A stretch of 16,416 nt of DNA from Paratractidigestivibacter sp963630635 (GTDB lineage: Bacteria; Actinomycetota; Coriobacteriia; Coriobacteriales; Atopobiaceae): contig CAVGOA010000045.1 of assembly GCA_963630635.1 (NCBI GenBank), positions 1 to 16,416 on the forward strand, written 5' to 3'. The position numbers and the translations under genes are program-made. The notes beneath the pieces are model-generated. The model ran no database searches. It saw nothing but the letters and a program-made list of their open reading frames with translations, and had not been told where the DNA came from. The first letter of the stretch is position 1. Each line of letters opens with the position of its first letter. Below, piece after piece: positions 6,526 through 15,060 of the stretch.

Positions 6526-6554
6526 AGTAAAGCACTTAATTCCTAGTGTGGCAA
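6526..6554 (-). promoter_or_regulatory. Candidate promoter for the substrate-binding protein gene
   Basis: On the minus strand, TTGCCA (6554-6549) and TTTACT (6531-6526) are 17 bases apart, giving a start about 50 bases before the coding region. The -10 match is poor. It is supported mainly by spacing and by the long gap after the ATPase gene. Confidence 0.3.
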
Positions 6555-6693
6555 TAGGAATTAATGTTACAAGTCAAATAACGCTGAAGAGCGGCTCGCA
6601 TTGCATTTGGACAAACATGCAGATATCGAAAAAGCTCGCAGCGCTCGCTGATCGCGCCTTATTGAAATTGGCTTCTGTCGCTAAAGCCGTTGT

Positions 6694-7524
<831 letters not shown>

Positions 7525-7527
7525 GAG

Positions 7528-8202
7528 TTAGTTCCATTTCTTTTGCAGGTAGCCGGCCAAAAGGCTGATGGGCCAGCACACGATAAAGTACAGGAGCATG
7601 ATGGTGCCGTAGATGCCAAAGACGGCGTTTGGCGAGGTCATGCGGTTGGCCTCGATGATTTGCTGGCCAACCTTCATCATCTCGATGATGCCGATCATCA
7701 GCAAAATCGACGTGGTCTTGACCATGCGGGTAATCAGGTTGATGGCCGCGGGCACTAGGCGGCGCACAGCCTGCGGGATGATGACGTAGCCGTAGACCTG
7801 CGCACGGGTGAGGCCCAGGGCCTCGGCGCTCTCGTACTGGTGGCGCGGGGTGCTGGCCAGGGCGCCGCGAACCAGGTCGCCCATCTCGCCGGTGCCCCAA
7901 AACGTGAACACGATGATGGCCGAGAACTCGGCCGAGAGGTTCACGCCCAGTACGCGCGTGGCTCCAAAGAAGACGATGTAGAGCAGCGCCAACTGCGGCA
8001 TGATGCGAACAATCTCCAGGTAAAGGCGGCTAATGAAGCGCGCAACCGGATTCTTCCACATCATGAAGACGCCAAACAGCGTGCCCAAAACTAGCGAAAG
8101 CGCGATAGCGATGCCGCTGATCTGTACGGCGATCCAGAGGCCTTGCAGCAGGCGCAGGATGTTGGTCCCCTTGAACAGAACGTCAATTCCCAAAGCTTCC
8201 AT
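7528..8202 (-). CDS. Polar amino-acid ABC transporter permease (second of pair)
   Basis: A 224-residue membrane protein of the His/Glu/Gln/Arg/opine permease family, with about five membrane segments. The EAA loop is present (ESAEALGLTRAQVYGYVIIPQ), followed by AVRRLVPAAIN and KTTSIL, which is where the ATPase docks. ATG 8202 has a strong site (GAGGAGG, seven-base spacer). The first 20 bases overlap the end of the upstream permease gene, which implies translational coupling. It should form a heterodimer channel with that permease. Confidence 0.93.
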   Translation of the reverse strand: MEALGIDVLFKGTNILRLLQGLWIAVQISGIAIALSLVLGTLFGVFMMWKNPVARFISRLYLEIVRIMPQLALLYIVFFGATRVLGVNLSAEFSAIIVFTFWGTGEMGDLVRGALASTPRHQYESAEALGLTRAQVYGYVIIPQAVRRLVPAAINLITRMVKTTSILLMIGIIEMMKVGQQIIEANRMTSPNAVFGIYGTIMLLYFIVCWPISLLAGYLQKKWN

Positions 8203-8842
8203 AGCGCAGCCTCCTCTCGATAACAGAGCCCAAAATGCTTACGGGCACAAGAATGACCAGGTAGAAGGCCACAAGCATGAACAGGCATTCTGTGGTGCGG
8301 TAGTAAAGGCCCATCAGGTCCTTGGTTACAAACATCAGGTCCATCAGCGAGATGGCCGAGAAGACGCTCGTCTCTTTAAGAAGGAAGATCACGTTGGCGA
8401 CGAAAGAAGGGAAGCTTAGCGTGACGGCCTGCGGCAAGATGACGTAGCGAATGGCCTGCATGCGAGAAAGGCCCAGGGCCAGCGACGTCTCGCGCTGGAT
8501 GACGTCGACCGACTCGAAGCCCGAACGAAAAGACTCGGCCATGTAAGCGCCGCCGTGAAGCGCCAGGCCAAGAGCGCCGCACACCGTTGGCGTGATGGAA
8601 AGGCCAAAGCGCGGCAGGCCAAAGTAGAAGAAGAACAGTTGGATAAGCAGCGGGGTGTTGCGAAATACCTCGACGTAGACCTGGCAAATCTGGCGCACAA
8701 CGGGCACGCGCAGGTGAACAAGAATGGCCACCACAAGGCCAATGGCCACGGCGCCTACTATGCCTGCCCAGCCAATACCTAGCGTGAGCAGCGCCGCTTC
8801 TTTGTACAGCGGAAGGTACTCCGCCATTGCTTGGAAGTCCAA
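8183..8842 (-). CDS. Polar amino-acid ABC transporter permease (first of pair)
   Basis: A membrane protein of about 219 residues, same family as the next permease, with an EAA loop (RETSLALGLSRMQAIRYVILPQ) and KETSVFSAI. I place the start at TTG 8842: it gives the family-typical N-terminus MDFQ-x-x-EYLPLY and has GAGAGGG upstream. A longer frame would begin at GTG 8878, but that codon overlaps the candidate -10 box (8882-8877) and has no ribosome binding site. ATG 8827 is a third option. It is the first gene of the transporter unit, 112 bases after the stop of ftsH on the same strand. Confidence 0.9.
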   Translation of the reverse strand: MDFQAMAEYLPLYKEAALLTLGIGWAGIVGAVAIGLVVAILVHLRVPVVRQICQVYVEVFRNTPLLIQLFFFYFGLPRFGLSITPTVCGALGLALHGGAYMAESFRSGFESVDVIQRETSLALGLSRMQAIRYVILPQAVTLSFPSFVANVIFLLKETSVFSAISLMDLMFVTKDLMGLYYRTTECLFMLVAFYLVILVPVSILGSVIERRLRYGSFGN

Positions 8843-8876
8843 AACAAAAACCCTCTCGATTGAAACCCTCCGCGAC

Positions 8877-8907
8877 ACTATAACCTAGTGCGGCGGTAGG
8901 AATTCAA
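8877..8907 (-). promoter_or_regulatory. Candidate promoter of the amino-acid transporter operon
   Basis: On the minus strand, TTGAAT (8907-8902) and TATAGT (8882-8877) are separated by 19 bases. It lies between the ftsH stop and the first permease gene. The spacing is longer than ideal. Confidence 0.4.
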
Positions 8908-8932
8908 CCAAGAGGGTCTTGTAACACAGACG

Positions 8933-8949
8933 AAAGGCGCGGGGGCGCC
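8933..8949 (-). terminator. Possible weak terminator after ftsH
   Basis: On the minus strand, GGCGC and GCGCC form a five-pair stem with a CCCC loop (8949-8936), followed by TTTCG. It lies five bases after the ftsH stop codon. The T-run is short, so read-through into the transporter genes is likely. Confidence 0.4.
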
Positions 8950-8954
8950 GCGGG

Positions 8955-11039
8955 TTACTCCTCGTTGGCCTCCTCGGCCTCGGCGGTGTCGGCAGTCTCG
9001 GCGCCCGCGTCGCCCTTCTCGCCAGCCTCCCCAGCCACGTACTCGTCCCATTTCCCGTCCAGAAGGGCGTCAACGGCCGCGCCCTCGACGGTCTCGCGCT
9101 CAAGCAGCACCTCGGCCATGGTGTCCATCTGGTCGCGGCGGGCGCCCAAGACGTCGCGGGCGCGCTCGTGGGCCTCGCGCATGATGCGCTCGACCTCGTC
9201 GTCGATGCGCTTGGCCGTCTCGGCCGAGTAGTCGTTCTTCTGGGCGTAGTCGCGGCCCAAGAAGACCTCGTGCTGAGCCTCGCCAAAGACCTGCGTGCCC
9301 AGCTCATCGCTCATGCCGTAACGGGTGACCATGGTGCGGGCCAGCTTGGTCGCGCGCTCAAGGTCGTTGCTCGCGCCGGTGGTGATGTCGTCGCAGAACA
9401 GCTCCTCGGCGGTGCGGCCGCCCAGCAGCACGGCGATCTGGTCGAGCATGCCCTCGCGCGTCTCTAAGAAGTGGTCCTCCTCGGGGATCTGCATGGTGTA
9501 GCCCAGGGCCTGGCCTCGGCTCACGATAGAGATCTTGTGCACCGGGTCGGAGTTCTCAAGGATGTGCCCCACCAGGGCGTGGCCACTCTCGTGGTAGGCA
9601 ATGACGTTGCGCTCCTTCTGAGTCATGACGCGGCTCTTGCGCTGCGGGCCGGCCATCACGCGCTCCATGGCCTCCTCGACCTCGTTGCTGCTGATCTTGG
9701 TCAGGCGACGACGGGCGGCGAGAAGGGCGCTCTCGTTCATAAGGTTGGCCAGGTCTGCACCGGTGAAGCCCGGGGTGATCTTGGCAATGCGAGCCAGGTC
9801 AACGCTGGAATCCAGCGGCTTGTTCTGCGCGTGCACGCACAAGATCTTCTCGCGTCCGGCAACATCGGGACGGTCCACGGTAACGCGACGGTCAAAGCGG
9901 CCGGGGCGCAGCAGGGCGGGGTCCAGGATGTCGGGGCGATTGGTGGCGGCAATCAAGATGACGGCCGAGTTGTCCTCGAAACCGTCCATCTCTACCAGCA
10001 GCTGGTTCAAGGTCTGCTCGCGTTCGTCGTGACCGCCGCCCACGCCGGCGCCGCGCTGACGGCCCACGGCGTCGATCTCGTCGATAAAGACGATGCACGG
10101 CGCGGCGGATTTTGCCTGCTTAAACAGGTCGCGCACGCGAGAAGCGCCCACGCCCACGAACATCTCGACAAAGTCAGAGCCAGAAATCGAGAAGAACGGC
10201 ACGCCCGCCTCGCCGGCCACGGCCTTGGCCAGCAGGGTCTTGCCGGTGCCCGGAGGGCCAACCAGCAAAACGCCGCGGGGGATCTTGGCGCCCATATCGC
10301 GGTAGCGGTCGGGCTCGCTAAGGAAGTCGCGGACTTCCTCGAGCTCTTCGACGGCCTCGTCGATGCCCGCGACGTCGGCAAACTTGACCTTGGGGCGCTC
10401 CTCGGCCGTGGTCATGGCCTTGGTCTTGCCAAACTGCATGGCCTTGCCGTTTTGGTCGCCAATGCGGCGCATGTAATAGACCACCAGGGCAATAACGACC
10501 AGCGTAGGCACCACAGAGACCAGGATCGTCTCCCAAATCTCGTTGGAAGAGGTGTCGATCGTGTAAGTCACATCGGGGTTGTCGGCCATGAGCTGGGCCA
10601 GGCTGTCGCTGCCAATGTAGACGCTCTTGTAGGCGCGGGTCTCGGCGCTCTTGCCCGAGCCGGTGGTGTACTGGCCGGTCACGCTGGCGTCGGATGTCTT
10701 ATACGTGACGCTGTCCACGCGCCCGTCCTTGACGGCGGTCACAAACTCGTTGGTGGCAAGGGTATCTACCTGGCCGTTTCCGGCAAAGGGGTTGCCGCCA
10801 AACGAGAAGATAAGGTACGCGACGATGAGAAGAACGATGACCAGCGTGGCCACGTACGAGCGCGTGGAGGGACCGTCTCCATTGGGGTCCGGCAAAAAAC
10901 TTCCCCCAAGCGGGTCTTTATCAGAGCCCAACAGGCGTTTCTCGGGCTTCTGGTCACGGTTGGGGGAAGATTGCTTCTCGCCGGGCCGTGGCGGCTTGCC
11001 GTCGCGCGTGTCTTTGTCGTCTTTGTTACTAAGGGACAA
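8955..11039 (-). CDS. ftsH: ATP-dependent membrane zinc protease FtsH
   Basis: A 694-residue membrane protease that unfolds and degrades damaged or regulated membrane and cytoplasmic proteins as a hexamer. A charged N-terminal tail (1-60) is longer than in E. coli. Membrane segments lie at about 62-80 and 172-190, flanking an external domain. The AAA domain has Walker A GPPGTGKT (261-268), Walker B IVFIDE (316-321) and the second region of homology (ATNRPDILD to LRPGRFDR). The zinc protease site is HESGH (483-487), with the third ligand Asp559 in TTGASNDLERAT. The C-terminus ends in an Ala/Glu/Asp-rich acidic tail. The start is TTG 11039, well supported by AGGAG with a seven-base spacer. It is the third gene of tilS-hpt-ftsH, a conserved order also seen in Bacillus. 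Confidence 0.98.
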   Translation of the reverse strand: MSLSNKDDKDTRDGKPPRPGEKQSSPNRDQKPEKRLLGSDKDPLGGSFLPDPNGDGPSTRSYVATLVIVLLIVAYLIFSFGGNPFAGNGQVDTLATNEFVTAVKDGRVDSVTYKTSDASVTGQYTTGSGKSAETRAYKSVYIGSDSLAQLMADNPDVTYTIDTSSNEIWETILVSVVPTLVVIALVVYYMRRIGDQNGKAMQFGKTKAMTTAEERPKVKFADVAGIDEAVEELEEVRDFLSEPDRYRDMGAKIPRGVLLVGPPGTGKTLLAKAVAGEAGVPFFSISGSDFVEMFVGVGASRVRDLFKQAKSAAPCIVFIDEIDAVGRQRGAGVGGGHDEREQTLNQLLVEMDGFEDNSAVILIAATNRPDILDPALLRPGRFDRRVTVDRPDVAGREKILCVHAQNKPLDSSVDLARIAKITPGFTGADLANLMNESALLAARRRLTKISSNEVEEAMERVMAGPQRKSRVMTQKERNVIAYHESGHALVGHILENSDPVHKISIVSRGQALGYTMQIPEEDHFLETREGMLDQIAVLLGGRTAEELFCDDITTGASNDLERATKLARTMVTRYGMSDELGTQVFGEAQHEVFLGRDYAQKNDYSAETAKRIDDEVERIMREAHERARDVLGARRDQMDTMAEVLLERETVEGAAVDALLDGKWDEYVAGEAGEKGDAGAETADTAEAEEANEE

Positions 11040-11054
11040 AACAAAACTCCTTTA

Positions 11055-11606
11055 TTACTTGGTGTAGACCTCGGGCTTAAGGACGCCGATGTAGGGCAGG
11101 TTGCGGTAGCGCTCGGCGTAGTCCAGGCCGTAGCCCACGATGAACGAGTCGGGCACGTGCGCGCCCACGTAGTCGGGCTCGACGGCCGGGCGCTTCTCGG
11201 CAACATCCTTGACCAGGAAGGCGGCGACCTTGATGGACTTGGGCTTGCGAGCGCCCAGCATCTTGATGAGGTAGGACAAGGTGATGCCCGAGTCCAGGAT
11301 GTCCTCGACGATCAGCACGTCGCGGCCCTCGATCTTGGCGTCCAGGTCCTTCAAGATGCGCACGACGCCCGAGCTCTTGACGCCGTCGCCGTAGCTGGAA
11401 ACAGCCATGAAGTCGACGGAAAGCGGGCACTCGATGGCGCGCATGACGTCTGCCATGAAGATGATCGCGCCCTTGAGCACGGTCACCAGCAGCGGGTTTT
11501 TGCCCTGGTAGTCGCGGGTAATCTCCGCGCCCATCTTAGAGACAATCTCTTGGATGTCCTCCTGGGACAAAACGACCTCTTGGATATCGGGGTGAAGACC
11601 CTCCAT
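11055..11606 (-). CDS. hpt: Hypoxanthine(-guanine) phosphoribosyltransferase
   Basis: A 183-residue cytoplasmic enzyme of purine salvage that joins hypoxanthine or guanine to PRPP. It has the pyrophosphate loop LKGA (44-47), the flexible-loop SSYGDG (70-75), the PRPP-binding motif VEDILDSGITL (100-110), and the purine-binding end KDVAEKRP and DSFIVGYGLDYAERYRNLPYIGVL region (153-176). The length is normal. The start is ATG 11606, preceded by AAAGGGG with a six-base spacer. The frame is open further upstream into the end of tilS, but that extension has no family similarity. It lies 44 bases after tilS and 15 bases before ftsH, so the three are one operon. Confidence 0.96.
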   Translation of the reverse strand: MEGLHPDIQEVVLSQEDIQEIVSKMGAEITRDYQGKNPLLVTVLKGAIIFMADVMRAIECPLSVDFMAVSSYGDGVKSSGVVRILKDLDAKIEGRDVLIVEDILDSGITLSYLIKMLGARKPKSIKVAAFLVKDVAEKRPAVEPDYVGAHVPDSFIVGYGLDYAERYRNLPYIGVLKPEVYTK

Positions 11607-11650
11607 TGTGTTCCCCTTTCTGGGAAGAAACGGCGTGTGAGCTTGTAGTT

Positions 11651-13159
11651 TTACCCCAAAATGGGGCGCAGGCTCAATTCTAACAGCTGACTTGTAGCAG
11701 GCGCGCAACGCACACGCTCGTCTGCCCTAATTCCCGCAACCCACACGATGGAGCCGGTTGGGGTCGTGCGCAGGATGGGTACCCGGTCTTTGTCGGCGGC
11801 AGGTATGTGTGCCTCGCCGAGAAGATCGGCCAGCTTCTTGGACTGGCCGTGCATGCCCAAGGGGCACAAGACGTCGCCCGCACGCGCGCTGTCCACCCAA
11901 AGGCGGCCGCCCAAACTGGGGTCGATACCTGCGGCTTGGGCGTCCAGAAGGACCGATTGGCCCTCCCACTCAAGGCCGTGGGCGCGGGCGGTGGCGGCCG
12001 GGTTGGTGCCGGGGTCTGCGGGCAAAAGGCGGGCGGTAAGGGTGCGGCCGTCGGGCAGGATGACCTGGCCGGGGACGTCTAGCCAGCAGGCCAGGGTCTG
12101 GGGCGCGGCCGTGCGGGCGCGAAGCACCAACAGGCCGTAGGTCACGCGGGCGTCCACGCCCATGGGGATGGTGACCGAGCCCTCCTGCGCGGCAACAATC
12201 CGCAGGACAGAGGCCACATGACGGGCCTCAAGGCGCACGTCGGGGCACAGGTCCAGGATGGCCGCGCGAACAACGCGGCGGGCAATGGCAACCTCGCAGG
12301 CGGCCAGGCGGGCGGCCTCTAAGGCCACCAGGCCCGGGTCTTCTCGCCGCACCAGATCGCGCAGGGTACGGGCCGCCACGGCGGTGAGATAGGCGTCCTC
12401 TTCGGACAAAATGTCGCAGGTAGTGGCGATGCTCGACGTCACGCGCGGGTTCTTGGCCTTAACCACCGGCATGACCTCGTGGCGCACAAAAGCGCGCAGG
12501 TAGTGAGTGTCAAGGTTGGTGGCGTCTTCTCGCCACACGATGCCGCGCATGCGCAAAAAGTCGCACAGGTCGTTATGAGTTTTATCCAGCAGCGGTCGTA
12601 CGATGCGGTTACGCCGGCGCGGGATGGACGAGAGGCCGGCTGCTCCCGTCCCGCGGATCGCGTTCATAAAGAAGGTCTCGGCGCGATCGTCGGCGGTATG
12701 GGCGGTCAAGATGCGGGCGGCCTGGCGAGGCGTGCCAAACTCGGCCGAAAGGCGGTTGGCCAGGGCCGCGGCTTCTGCGTAGCGCACCTCTCTACCTGCG
12801 TTTTCTACGTTACCGTCGCCTTGGGCGGCCAGCGCTGCCACATCCACGCGCCGCACGGTGCAGGGAATGCCGTAGCGGGCCGAGAGGTCGCGGACAAATT
12901 CCTCGTCCTCCTTGGCGTCCATGCCGCGAAGGCCGTGGTTGATGTGCAGGACATGCAGGCGCTCGCGGGCGATGCGCGCCGGCCCGCGGCCGTCGTCGAT
13001 ATCAAGGTTTGAAGTAGCCGCCAGCACCAAAAGCGCCGTGGAGTCTGCCCCGCCAGAAACCATGAGGATCACCGGCGCGCGCAGCTGGTCGTCTTGCCGG
13101 CCGCTGGGGCGCTCAAAACGGTTTGCGGACGTTGCGTAACGGCGAGAAACACTCGGCAT
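11651..13159 (-). CDS. tilS: tRNA(Ile)-lysidine synthetase
   Basis: A 502-residue enzyme that uses ATP to attach lysine to C34 of tRNA-Ile(CAU), changing both its codon reading (AUA) and its charging. The N-terminal PP-loop ATPase domain has SGGADST (35-41), HINHGLRG, and TAHTADDRAETFFMNAIRGTGAAGL, all canonical. A middle substrate-binding region and a C-terminal domain follow (ending with DKDRVPILRT and the motif IVWVAGIRADERVRC). ATG 13159 is preferred, with GGAGG six bases upstream. A TTG one codon earlier leaves only three bases of spacing. It is the first gene of the tilS-hpt-ftsH operon and divergent from the walJ-like gene. Confidence 0.95.
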   Translation of the reverse strand: MPSVSRRYATSANRFERPSGRQDDQLRAPVILMVSGGADSTALLVLAATSNLDIDDGRGPARIARERLHVLHINHGLRGMDAKEDEEFVRDLSARYGIPCTVRRVDVAALAAQGDGNVENAGREVRYAEAAALANRLSAEFGTPRQAARILTAHTADDRAETFFMNAIRGTGAAGLSSIPRRRNRIVRPLLDKTHNDLCDFLRMRGIVWREDATNLDTHYLRAFVRHEVMPVVKAKNPRVTSSIATTCDILSEEDAYLTAVAARTLRDLVRREDPGLVALEAARLAACEVAIARRVVRAAILDLCPDVRLEARHVASVLRIVAAQEGSVTIPMGVDARVTYGLLVLRARTAAPQTLACWLDVPGQVILPDGRTLTARLLPADPGTNPAATARAHGLEWEGQSVLLDAQAAGIDPSLGGRLWVDSARAGDVLCPLGMHGQSKKLADLLGEAHIPAADKDRVPILRTTPTGSIVWVAGIRADERVRCAPATSQLLELSLRPILG

Positions 13160-13177
13160 CAAAGCCCTCCCACGTGT

Positions 13178-13207
13178 AATCTAGTTCACTGTTTGAGTTT
13201 ATGACAT
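13178..13207 (-). promoter_or_regulatory. Candidate promoter of tilS-hpt-ftsH
   Basis: On the minus strand, ATGTCA (13207-13202) and TAGATT (13183-13178), 18 bases apart, each match four of six consensus bases. The predicted start leaves a leader of about 12 bases, which includes the GGGAGGG site. Confidence 0.35.
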
Positions 13208-13276
13208 TACCAGCGGCGGGCGGCGAGAAGAACGCGCGGCCTTGCGGCGCTTCTCGGCTACAGATTGCGAGCTTGC

Positions 13277-14083
13277 ATGACACCCCAGATTCACCTGCAC
13301 ATCCTGGCCAGCGGCTCTAAGGGAAACGCCGCCGTGGTCGAGGGGCCGGGCGGCAGCGTTCTTATCGACTGCGGCATTTCTCGCAAGCAGCTGCTTGAGC
13401 GCGCGGCCGAGCTGGGCGTGGACATGAATCGCGTGGTGGCCGTTCTGCTTACGCACGAGCACAGCGACCACGTGAAGGGGCTCTCGGTCTTTTGCAACCG
13501 TTTCGAGGGCGAGCTGTACGCCACGGCCGGGACCGCCGGCGCCCGCAAGTACCTGTGCGAGCTGCCGTTTACCCTGGTAGACCATGGCGACAACTTTGAG
13601 GTTGCCGGCATGCGCGTGCAGTGCTTTCCCACCTCGCACGACGTCTGCGACCCCATGGGCTTTCGCTTTCAGACGGCCGACGACGTGCTGGGCTACTGCA
13701 CCGACACGGGCTGCCTCACCGCCGAGGCCTACGCGGCCCTTCGCGGTGCCCGCATCCTGGCGTTGGAGTCCAACCACGACGTGAAGATGCTGGCAAACGG
13801 CCCGTATCCTTCTTACCTTAAAGAGCGAGTTGGCAGCGAGAAGGGCCACCTCTCCAACGACCAGGCCGCCGCGGCTCTGCGCGTTTTGGTGACCGAGGAC
13901 ACCGAGACCGTCGTGGCCATGCACCTCTCGGCCGATAACAACCGGCCCAGCGTATGTGTGCGTACGTTGGCCCAGGCGGTTGGCGCGGCGGCTGCCAACG
14001 ATACCTTCACCGAGGCCCGCACCCCCGACGGGTTTCTCACCATCTGCGCGGCGGGGCAGGACAGCCCAATGAGCATCTGGTAG
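13277..14083 (+). CDS. walJ: WalJ/YycJ family metallo-beta-lactamase-fold nuclease
   Basis: A 268-residue metal hydrolase. It carries LASGSKGNAAVV near the start, DCGISRKQLLERA, the metal motif THEHSDH (59-65), PTSHDVCDP, the DTG of YCTDTG, ESNHDVKML, GHLSN, and MHLSADNN near the end. This set, in this order, matches Bacillus YycJ/WalJ, a cytoplasmic exonuclease-like protein linked to DNA repair. In Firmicutes the gene sits beside walRK; here it stands alone, divergent from tilS. ATG 13277 is chosen over TTG 13265. Neither has a strong ribosome binding site. Confidence 0.9.
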   Translation: MTPQIHLHILASGSKGNAAVVEGPGGSVLIDCGISRKQLLERAAELGVDMNRVVAVLLTHEHSDHVKGLSVFCNRFEGELYATAGTAGARKYLCELPFTLVDHGDNFEVAGMRVQCFPTSHDVCDPMGFRFQTADDVLGYCTDTGCLTAEAYAALRGARILALESNHDVKMLANGPYPSYLKERVGSEKGHLSNDQAAAALRVLVTEDTETVVAMHLSADNNRPSVCVRTLAQAVGAAAANDTFTEARTPDGFLTICAAGQDSPMSIW

Positions 14084-14100
14084 ATGGTGTTGTTGCGGCG

Positions 14101-14136
14101 GCGCCGGGCCGGGCGCCGATGCCGGCCAGCCGGCGC
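14101..14136 (+). terminator. Possible terminator of the walJ-like gene
   Basis: GCGCCGG at 14101-14107 pairs exactly with CCGGCGC at 14130-14136. The 22-base interior is itself G/C-rich. The following bases (GCTCTTCTCG) are only weakly T-rich. Confidence 0.35.
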
Positions 14137-14157
14137 GCTCTTCTCGCCACCCAACGC

Positions 14158-14187
14158 AAAAGGGCCGGAACCCTAAGGTCCCGGCCC
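14158..14187 (-). terminator. Rho-independent terminator of hsp20
   Basis: 14162-14172 pairs with 14177-14187 (10 of 11 pairs, outer seven GGGCCGG/CCGGCCC) around a four-base loop. On the minus strand it is followed by TTTT (14161-14158). It lies about 60 bases after the hsp20 stop codon. Confidence 0.75.
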
Positions 14188-14245
14188 AGTTGAAACCGCA
14201 TTGCAAGTCGCAGCTCTGCGGTCTAAGGCTGCTGCTTATATACCC

Positions 14246-14677
14246 CTACTCGATGGAAATCTTGGTGACATTGACAGTTTGGTCCTGCTTGGGCACGTTC
14301 ACCGTCAAAACTCCACCGTCGAACTTGGCGGTCAGGCCCGTGGTGGCCGCGTCCTTAAGGTAAACGCCGCGCGTGGCGCTCCACTCGCAGGACTCCTTGT
14401 AGAGGTAGTTCTTGGCCTTCTCTTCCTCGGACTCCTTGTGGTCGACCGAGATGGAGAGGCGACCCTCGTTGAGCTCGACGTCGATGTCCTCGCGCTTAAC
14501 GCCGGCCAGCTCGGCGGTGACGACGTACTTGTCGCCCGCATCCTCGACGTTCATCTTGAAGCTTTGGGCGTCCTTGGCCAGGGTTGCCAGGGGAGCGTCG
14601 AAGAAGCTGTCCAGCGCCTCGAAGGGCCAGTTGCGAAGGGAACGACCGTAACGATCATAGGGAACCATGCTTGCCAT
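14246..14677 (-). CDS. Small heat-shock protein (Hsp20/alpha-crystallin family)
   Basis: A 143-residue holdase chaperone that binds unfolding proteins without ATP. The alpha-crystallin domain spans about 38-132: KMNVEDAGDKYVVTAELAGVKREDIDVEL at its start, EGRLSISVDH, and the signature GGVLTVNVPK (121-130). The C-terminus ends with the oligomer-forming I-x-I motif (ISI, 140-142). The start is ATG 14677, nine bases after AAGGAG. The frame is open upstream but the extension is not family-like. The gene is monocistronic with its own terminator and a 668-bp upstream region. No CIRCE or HAIR heat-shock operator is visible, but an 8-bp inverted repeat lies upstream. Confidence 0.93.
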   Translation of the reverse strand: MASMVPYDRYGRSLRNWPFEALDSFFDAPLATLAKDAQSFKMNVEDAGDKYVVTAELAGVKREDIDVELNEGRLSISVDHKESEEEKAKNYLYKESCEWSATRGVYLKDAATTGLTAKFDGGVLTVNVPKQDQTVNVTKISIE

Positions 14678-14804
14678 AATGAACCACTCCTTTTGTGATG
14701 CGGCGCCCCGGTTTGGGCCGCCTTCGTTTGACATTGGTACTTGTTCCCGGCCACGCGAAGTTTATGCGTTAGATTCAAGATTTTCTTAGCGACACATACT
14801 CACC

Positions 14805-14831
14805 ATATCTAAGTGTATCCATGTTAGATAT
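14805..14831. promoter_or_regulatory. Inverted repeat upstream of hsp20, possible operator
   Basis: ATATCTAA at 14805-14812 and TTAGATAT at 14824-14831 are exact inverse copies separated by 11 bases. A third half-site TTAGAT lies at 14769-14774, closer to the gene. The arrangement suits a dimeric repressor or activator. No promoter could be placed with confidence around it. Confidence 0.4.
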
Positions 14832-14912
14832 TGCTGCGGTAATGCACAGGGCGCTTAGCGGGGTGCGTGGGCGGGCCGATTTGACTGCTTGGCAGACCCC
14901 GCGCTCATGTAC

Positions 14913-15035
14913 GTGCGACTTTTCGAGGTTTAAAATCGTCCTCGCCAAGTAGCCAGGGCGTTTTTGGCCACGTTTGCCCAGTTGGCGAGAATCAGCTACT
15001 CACGCAATCCGGATTTAAACCCCGAAAAGTCGCAC
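14913..15035 (-). repeat. Long palindromic intergenic repeat, copy 2
   Basis: A 123-bp element bounded by a 22-bp inverted repeat with one mismatch: 14913-14934 and 15014-15035 (arm with GCGACTTTTCG then GGTTTAAA). The reverse complement aligns end to end with 5377-5500. Shared parts are GAGTAGCT/AAGTAGCT, the identical central GCCAACTGGGCAAACG (here 14986-14971), GGCTACTTGGCG/GGCTACTCGGCG and the arms. The interior is 79 bp against 80 bp. It lies in the hsp20 upstream region rather than between convergent genes, so a pure terminator role is unlikely. Confidence 0.75.
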
Positions 15036-15060
15036 ATGCAAACCGCAGAGGTGCCGCTGG

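Noticed and set aside
5526..6530. A 334-codon open frame on the plus strand
   Set aside because: It is antisense to the substrate-binding protein gene, with a low-complexity Val/Gly translation and no ribosome binding site.
9471..11648. A 725-codon open frame on the plus strand
   Set aside because: It is antisense to ftsH and hpt. Their frames are certain from full family motifs, and the opposite frame stays open because of strong G/C codon bias. Its translation is Val/Gly/His/Ala-rich with no domain.
11607..11708. N-terminal extension of Hpt by 34 residues
   Set aside because: The extension overlaps the end of tilS, has no family similarity, and ATG 11606 has a strong ribosome binding site.
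13199..14206. A 335-codon open frame on the minus strand
   Set aside because: It is antisense to the walJ-like gene, which has a complete family motif set on the plus strand.
14735..14912. CIRCE or HAIR heat-shock operator upstream of hsp20
   Set aside because: Neither the TTAGCACTC-N9-GAGTGCTAA nor the CTTGAGT-N7-ACTCAAG pattern is present. Only the ATATCTAA/TTAGATAT repeat is seen.
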